Source: a virus. From it: DNA of 25,380 nucleotides. Below the pieces are notes generated by a model, which worked only from the letters and a program-made list of their open reading frames with translations, was not told the origin of the DNA and did not search any database. The stretch covers positions 1 to 25,380 of the IMG/VR virus record IMGVR_UViG_3300038409_000057; one strand, given 5' to 3'. Shown here in pieces: positions 20,692 through 25,380 of this stretch. The stretch's first letter is position 1; each line of letters begins with the position of its first letter. Made by a program: the position numbers and the translations under genes.

Positions 20692-23325
20692 ATGCCCACC
20701 CAGGTACGAGTCGGCCCGGAAATACCGGATCCAACGCATCACATCAGCCTGTCGAACGGGAGGCGGACATATGGCCTGATACTGCCCGACGGCCCGAAGT
20801 CGATTCGGGAAGTGCCTATGACGCCCAGCACGCTTGTCACGGGCGGCGGGGGCGGAAAGTTCGGGGACGATGAGCCGGGGATGCACCACTCGATGCAGGA
20901 GGACTGGAGCGGCGGGCGGGGCGCCGAGCTGTGGAGTGACGACCCGACGCGCTACTTCGACGCAAAGAACTGCTGGACGCTGACGCCGAACTACCTGCTT
21001 CCCGGACCGTCGATTGAAGTCACCAGGAACGACAATCTGAGTTATGCCTATTGGCCTGGGATGAACGATGACTTACACCATCACGTTGCCTGGTATTCGT
21101 TCGTTTCCAGTGCGAACAGGTATGTGTCGTCCCCTATAGTTCCCGGATCTTTCACGGCAGACTATGCGCTGATGATGATACGGAGAGTGGGCAGCCCGGC
21201 AACGCTTACGTTCGAGATTAGAACAGATGATGGGGCCGGCAAACCGAGCACGACGGTTCTCCAGACGGTTACGAAAACAATCGCCACAATTACGGACTTC
21301 GTGGCCGAGATCGTAAAGTTTGACTGGAGCAGCACGCAGGCTTTCTCAGCAGCCACCACGTATCATCTGGTGGTTTATGGTGCTTCTACGGACAACATTT
21401 ACAACCACTGGGAGATTGCCACAGACAAATCAGGGGCGCAGGGTGGGCGCTCGTCCAACGGGACGACCTGGAGCGGAGGGGCCACGCAGCCATACTACCG
21501 CCTGGCCGTTGCCGGAGACGCAACCCTGACGTTCTTTGAGCTGGACGGCGCCCTGTACGCGGTAGACCGGAACCTGGACGGTTCGACCGCAACGAACCTG
21601 TACCTGAACGGGGCGCGCGGAAAAGCAACCAGCGGGGCTTCTACAACCCTGACCGACACGAACCAGGCAATGACCAGCAACGAGCACCTGGACGCCAAGA
21701 TAAGAATTATCAACGGAACCGGAAAGGGCCAGATTAGAACGATTTCATCTAACACCGCTACGGCGTTCACGGTGAGTCCTGCATGGAATGTGACTCCATC
21801 AACCGATAGCGAGTATGTGGTTTACGACAGTCACACCTGGAGGGCGGTGACGGGGCACGGTTTCGGCAACGCAACGGTAAAGAGCGTTGTAGTAGTGGGC
21901 GGGCTGGCGGGCACCGCCTACTTCGCGCAGGGAAGCGGGACGAACATGCGCCGGATGCGGTTCAACGCCGGAGCAGCACCGCCCGCGCACGAGTTCGCCG
22001 CAGACGGCACAAACACCGCCGACCTGCTGATGGTGTTCCCGGCTGGGCACCAGGTCTACCGGGTCACAAGCAAAAATCTGGTATCCGGGGCCGCCCTTGA
22101 GACATCATTGGGAACACCCATAACATGGGGAACAGACCTGTCTTTCACGGTGCCGCCTGCTTTCAGCGTTGGAACGTCTGAGTACGCCATCACGAAAATG
22201 GTGGAATCGAACGGGTCCATATTCATTATCAAGGAAGACAGTATCTGGTCATACAGCGGTAGAAACTACACTGAAACCAGTAAGGTAGATGTCGGCCTTG
22301 ACAGTTCTCCGCACCCCAATAACGGCATCGCCGCCGAGTCTTTGAACAAGTTCCTGTTCTTCTCCTATATGCACTCGATTGAGCGCCTGTACGGCGAAAC
22401 GCTGGACGACATAGGCCCGTGGCGCGGCGCGGGCATTCCTGCCGGGCGCACGGGCGTCATCTCGTGCATGACGAAGGCTTTCGGCTGGCTGTTTGTTGGA
22501 GTGGACGCCGGCACAAGCGGAACAAGCTGCGTGCTGGTGTACGACGGACGGGGCTACCACGAGATATTCCGCGCGCCAGCGGCGGGTATGCGAGTGAGGT
22601 CGATTTACTGGCAGTCGAACCCCGACGGCAGGCCGATCTTGTGGGTTGAGTGCGGTCGTCTTATGTGGCTTGTGCGTTTCCCGAAAGATACCCTGAACCC
22701 TCTTTCAAACGACGGCGGAACAACGTCAACTTCTTTCCACTACAACCACGAAGGCGTGCTCATCACATCAATTTTCGACATGGGCAAGTGGCGCCTGCCG
22801 AAGCTGTGGAAAGAGTTGACATTCCTGACGCGCAACCTGGCGTCAGGCATCGAGGTCAAGGTGGACTACCAGAAGGACGAGGAGATAGGCTCGACCACCT
22901 GGACGCACATGGGCGCAGCGAATATCTCTCCAGAAGACACGATCCCGATCTCCCTGGGCAACGCCCGGCAGATACGCTTCAGGTATCGCATTATTACTAA
23001 CACATCAACCGCGCCTCCGGTTATCAGGGCAACCGACCTGGAAGGGTTCGGGCGAACGCCTCTCAAGTACCAGTATCTTCTGAAAGCGCAGGTGGGACAC
23101 CCGAGAGGCACACTGAAAGGCGACCCAGACCACGACCCGGACGAGATCGACTCCTTCTTGAAGAGCGCCGCAGCGGGCGCAGAGAAGATCATCATGCGCT
23201 CGATCTGGAAGCGGTTTGACCGGGTGATTGTGCAGGTCGAGCCGCCCACCTGCGACATGCTGACCACCGACACGCAGGAGAAGCAGTGGAGCGGCCTCTA
23301 CACGCTGGCGCTGAGGCTCGTATGA
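20692..23325 (+). CDS. Large tail hub/nozzle protein, propeller-like
   Basis: This is an 877-residue, beta-rich protein. The N-terminal part has LPDGPKSIREVPMTPST and DWSGGRG at residues 71-77. I know this pairing from large tail proteins with beta-propeller bodies. Repeated strand groups with ALYAV, TAYFAQGSG, SIFIIKEDSIWSYSG and FGWLFVGVDAG look like propeller blades. A small beta insert lies at about 307-380 (GTGKGQIRTISS core). In short-tailed phages such a protein forms the tail nozzle. The start at 20692 is 3 bases after the previous stop and has no clear ribosome site; ATG 20818 would drop the typical N-terminus. Confidence 0.75.
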   Translation: MPTQVRVGPEIPDPTHHISLSNGRRTYGLILPDGPKSIREVPMTPSTLVTGGGGGKFGDDEPGMHHSMQEDWSGGRGAELWSDDPTRYFDAKNCWTLTPNYLLPGPSIEVTRNDNLSYAYWPGMNDDLHHHVAWYSFVSSANRYVSSPIVPGSFTADYALMMIRRVGSPATLTFEIRTDDGAGKPSTTVLQTVTKTIATITDFVAEIVKFDWSSTQAFSAATTYHLVVYGASTDNIYNHWEIATDKSGAQGGRSSNGTTWSGGATQPYYRLAVAGDATLTFFELDGALYAVDRNLDGSTATNLYLNGARGKATSGASTTLTDTNQAMTSNEHLDAKIRIINGTGKGQIRTISSNTATAFTVSPAWNVTPSTDSEYVVYDSHTWRAVTGHGFGNATVKSVVVVGGLAGTAYFAQGSGTNMRRMRFNAGAAPPAHEFAADGTNTADLLMVFPAGHQVYRVTSKNLVSGAALETSLGTPITWGTDLSFTVPPAFSVGTSEYAITKMVESNGSIFIIKEDSIWSYSGRNYTETSKVDVGLDSSPHPNNGIAAESLNKFLFFSYMHSIERLYGETLDDIGPWRGAGIPAGRTGVISCMTKAFGWLFVGVDAGTSGTSCVLVYDGRGYHEIFRAPAAGMRVRSIYWQSNPDGRPILWVECGRLMWLVRFPKDTLNPLSNDGGTTSTSFHYNHEGVLITSIFDMGKWRLPKLWKELTFLTRNLASGIEVKVDYQKDEEIGSTTWTHMGAANISPEDTIPISLGNARQIRFRYRIITNTSTAPPVIRATDLEGFGRTPLKYQYLLKAQVGHPRGTLKGDPDHDPDEIDSFLKSAAAGAEKIIMRSIWKRFDRVIVQVEPPTCDMLTTDTQEKQWSGLYTLALRLV

Positions 23326-23810
23326 CCCAGCCGTTCCAGTACGACTTGCCGAAAAGCGGGGCGCGCATCGATCGCGTGGACCGCCTTGAGACGCCAGCGG
23401 CAGACGAGTTTTTCACCGGACAGGTGAAGGGCCTGCCGGCTTCGGACATCGAGGAGCGGTCGGCCAATTACCTTGACCGGCGCGGCGTGGACTACGAGTT
23501 CCGCCCGGTGTACGTGGCGGGCCGCAACCTGCCAGGATCGGTGGAGCTGGACTTCCTGGTGTACATCGGCGACGTGATGCAGCCGGTGCAGATCGACGGC
23601 GAGTTCGCGCATTTCACTGCCAACCAGCGCGCGGAAGACCGCACGAAAGACGCCTACCTGAACGACCAGCTGCGCGGGTCGGGCGCGTTCCCGGTCATAC
23701 GCATCCCGCAGAAACGAGGCGAGAAAACCTACCTGGAGACGCCGGCGCAGGTGGCCGTCACCTGGGACAGGGTGCTGGCCGGCGACATTGGAGACTTCAT
23801 CGATGCCTAG
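23322..23810 (+). CDS. PD-(D/E)XK-like nuclease fold protein
   Basis: This is a 162-residue protein. A GTG at 23286 lengthens the frame, but ATG 23322 overlaps the hub stop (ATGA) with GAGG upstream and is preferred. The core matches small endonuclease-fold proteins of the Vsr/DUF559 type: a helix with Glu44/Glu45 (ASDIEERSANYLDRRG), then VELDFLVYIGD with Asp77, then VQIDGEFAH with Asp92, Glu94 and His97, then RAEDRTKDAYLND with Asp106 and Lys109, and a VIRIP strand. Such folds cut DNA, but some virion copies are structural. The exact catalytic set is not certain. It lies among tail genes, which is unusual. Confidence 0.72.
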   Translation: MTQPFQYDLPKSGARIDRVDRLETPAADEFFTGQVKGLPASDIEERSANYLDRRGVDYEFRPVYVAGRNLPGSVELDFLVYIGDVMQPVQIDGEFAHFTANQRAEDRTKDAYLNDQLRGSGAFPVIRIPQKRGEKTYLETPAQVAVTWDRVLAGDIGDFIDA

Positions 23811-24180
23811 CTTCACTCCGCCCTACACCGGCAAGCGAACAACGCTCATCTGGGACTTAGACCAGCCCTGGGTGCTGGGTGGGCCCATCTTCCAGCTTCC
23901 CGGCACGATGGAGAGCATAGCCTATACGGTGACGGTGAAGGGCAGCAACGCGCCGGCCAGCCCGGCAGTGGACAAGGTGTACCGCAACGGAACCGACGTA
24001 GAAAGCACGGTGATGCCGTCGGGCAGCAGCAGCGCCAGCGGGCAGGTGATCACCATGCCGGCTATGACAGCCCTGACGCCGGGCAGCGATTACGTCATCA
24101 TTCTACAGGCTACCATCAACTCGCAGACTTACGCGGTGAAGATACCCGTGCAATGCCTGGAGGCAAAGAGTTTCCTGTGA
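23803..24180 (+). CDS. Hypothetical 125-residue beta-rich protein
   Basis: The ATG at 23803 (MPSFTPPYTGKR) lies within the last codons of the nuclease-like gene and has a GGAGA site eight bases upstream. A TTG at 23788 would add five residues and is less likely. The sequence (IAYTVTVKGSNAPASPAVDK, QVITMPAMTALTPGSDYVIIL) looks like an immunoglobulin- or fibronectin-like sandwich, with TPGSDYVIILQ as a typical edge. It is probably a tail or baseplate-type accessory. It is coupled to the fibre gene by GTGA at 24177-24180. Confidence 0.7.
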   Translation: MPSFTPPYTGKRTTLIWDLDQPWVLGGPIFQLPGTMESIAYTVTVKGSNAPASPAVDKVYRNGTDVESTVMPSGSSSASGQVITMPAMTALTPGSDYVIILQATINSQTYAVKIPVQCLEAKSFL

Positions 24181-25380
24181 ACCGAATAGGCGACATCCTG
24201 GAGAGAGTGGCTATGGGCGAGAAGGCGAGCCCGGACGATGCTGCGCGCCTGCGGGTTGAATTGAACCGTCTCCAGGGGCGAGCTGATGTGCCTGTGCCGT
24301 TTGACAAGGGCTCGGACATCGCATCTGCGGCCGCGCTCATCCTCGGGCAAGGGGACTACTTTCACGTCACCGGCACTACCACCATCACCTCTATATCGCC
24401 TCGCCCGCCGGGAGATAAGGTTTGGCTGGAGTTCGACGGGGCGCTGACGCTTACCCACAACGCAACCAGCCTGATACTTATGGGCGCAACCAACCTGACC
24501 ACGGCCGCCGGCGACGTGCTGGGGTTTGTTTCCGAAAGCGGTGGGAACTGGAGAGAAATCAGCCGGCGTCTGGCGGCAAGTGGGGATGCCTCCGAATACC
24601 TGGGGGGCGACGGGCAGTTTCACCCGTTGCCTATCAACGTCTCCCTGTTCTTCGACGACACGGACAGCGACATCTCCGGCTACGAGACCTTGACCACCAC
24701 CAGGCCCACGGACGCCAAGACTAGCATTGGAGTCAGTGTTTCATCAGCGGATACGGTCATCCAGGAGTTTGCCCTTGCTGCAGGGGAGTTTGATTTCATC
24801 TCTGCTCAAGTTCTACATGCCCATCTTCATCTGGAGAAAACGAGCGGCACTAAAGATGTTGACGCTTATGTGAAAGTCTTCCACCGCACCAGCGGCGGCA
24901 CGGAGACGCTCATCGGCACCTCGGCTACCGCTCTCAGCATTTCAACCGATGAGACAGAATATGATTTTGACATAGCCGCGTCGGACACCCAATTTGCCGC
25001 CACGGACAGGTTCGTGGCTAAAGTGTTTGGCTCTCCCAGTGGCGGTGGCAGCACTCCAGAATTGACGCTGTACTTTGAGGGTGACACCAATACCCGATGC
25101 GAGATAGGTACCAATCTGGCGGCGGCCTCAAATGCGCTGCTGGACGGGAGCATTCATACCGATACGGTGGCGCAGGCCGTTACGCGCGGATCGCTGATTT
25201 ATGGGAACAGCACGCCCAAGTGGGACGAGCTGGCGGTAGGCTCGGCCCGGAAGTTCCTGCAAAGCGACGGCACGGACGTTTCATGGCAGTTTGGCACCCT
25301 GGACAGAGTAAGCGAGCAGACCGCATCGGACAGCGCAACCCTGAACTTCACCGGTCTGGATTCGACCTATCGTTATTACT
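24177..25380 (+). CDS. Tail fibre / receptor-binding protein (3' partial)
   Basis: The frame starts at a GTG overlapping the previous stop (GTGA) and is open to the window end (401 codons, unfinished). An N-terminal charged helix (ILERVAMGEKASPDDAARL) is followed by GDYFHVTGTTTITSI and a GGNWREISR strand (about 60-130), as in phage fibre shafts. Next is a beta region (about 150-320), then RGSLIYGNSTPKWDELAVG and KFLQSDGTDVSWQFG (about 338-370), a repeat-type signature of fibre proteins. The final FTGLDSTYRYY is the start of a common C-terminal fibre domain. It probably recognises the host surface. The C-terminus and any cleavage domain are outside the window. Confidence 0.85.
   Translation, partial: MNRIGDILERVAMGEKASPDDAARLRVELNRLQGRADVPVPFDKGSDIASAAALILGQGDYFHVTGTTTITSISPRPPGDKVWLEFDGALTLTHNATSLILMGATNLTTAAGDVLGFVSESGGNWREISRRLAASGDASEYLGGDGQFHPLPINVSLFFDDTDSDISGYETLTTTRPTDAKTSIGVSVSSADTVIQEFALAAGEFDFISAQVLHAHLHLEKTSGTKDVDAYVKVFHRTSGGTETLIGTSATALSISTDETEYDFDIAASDTQFAATDRFVAKVFGSPSGGGSTPELTLYFEGDTNTRCEIGTNLAAASNALLDGSIHTDTVAQAVTRGSLIYGNSTPKWDELAVGSARKFLQSDGTDVSWQFGTLDRVSEQTASDSATLNFTGLDSTYRYY

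Noticed and set aside
23286-23321. GTG start that would lengthen the nuclease-like gene by 12 codons
   Set aside because: The added residues lie over the end of the hub gene, while ATG 23322 has ATGA coupling and a better ribosome site.

Overview
The window is the structural (late) gene block of a tailed bacteriophage or prophage. All supported genes lie on the + strand and are packed with 1-23 base overlaps, often ATGA, GTGA or TGATG. Three products are recognised with good confidence: a large terminase subunit (2330-3913), a portal protein (3910-5841) and a major capsid protein of the N4-gp56/HK97-fold type (14844-16073). The sequence is GC-rich with a strong preference for G or C at third codon positions. 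Ribosome sites are Shine-Dalgarno-like and there is one good sigma70-type promoter, so the host is a GC-rich bacterium. I cannot name the host. No integrase, repressor, replication or lysis gene is recognised. The set of portal, N4-gp56 capsid, adaptor-like protein and propeller-like tail hub, with no tape measure or tail tube/sheath gene seen, fits a short-tailed phage best, but this is inference.

Layout: (1) 1-2337 holds the end of an unknown gene, a possible small-terminase-like gene, a non-coding stretch with a G-quadruplex-type motif, a zinc-ribbon protein and five small overlapping genes, two of them for single-pass membrane proteins. (2) 2330-5841 holds the terminase and portal genes. 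(3) 5841-7103 holds three small accessory genes: two overlap by 140 bases in different frames, and the third looks like a phage ABA-sandwich protein. (4) 7087-13665 encodes one giant 2192-residue protein, probably carried in the virion, with HPE-type repeats at its C-terminus. (5) 13679-13885 is a tiny gene, followed by a compact promoter, four-hairpin RNA and terminator unit (13878-14060). (6) 14141-16853 holds scaffold-like, capsid and beta-rich surface-protein genes. (7) 16917-19859 holds small head or neck genes, a LamG-like protein and a cluster of very basic mini-proteins, two of which are nested inside a longer overlapping frame. (8) 19792-25380 holds an adaptor-like protein, a large tail hub or nozzle candidate, a PD-(D/E)XK-like nuclease, a small protein and the first 401 codons of a tail fibre gene that runs off the window.

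How they work together: scaffold and capsid proteins build the head around the portal; terminase fills it through the portal; the adaptor, hub and fibre close the head and bind the host. The giant protein between portal and capsid genes is most likely an internal or ejected virion protein. The least expected element is the structured RNA between the giant gene and the scaffold gene. It has its own promoter and terminator, and three of its four hairpin loops show the same AGCA tetramer.
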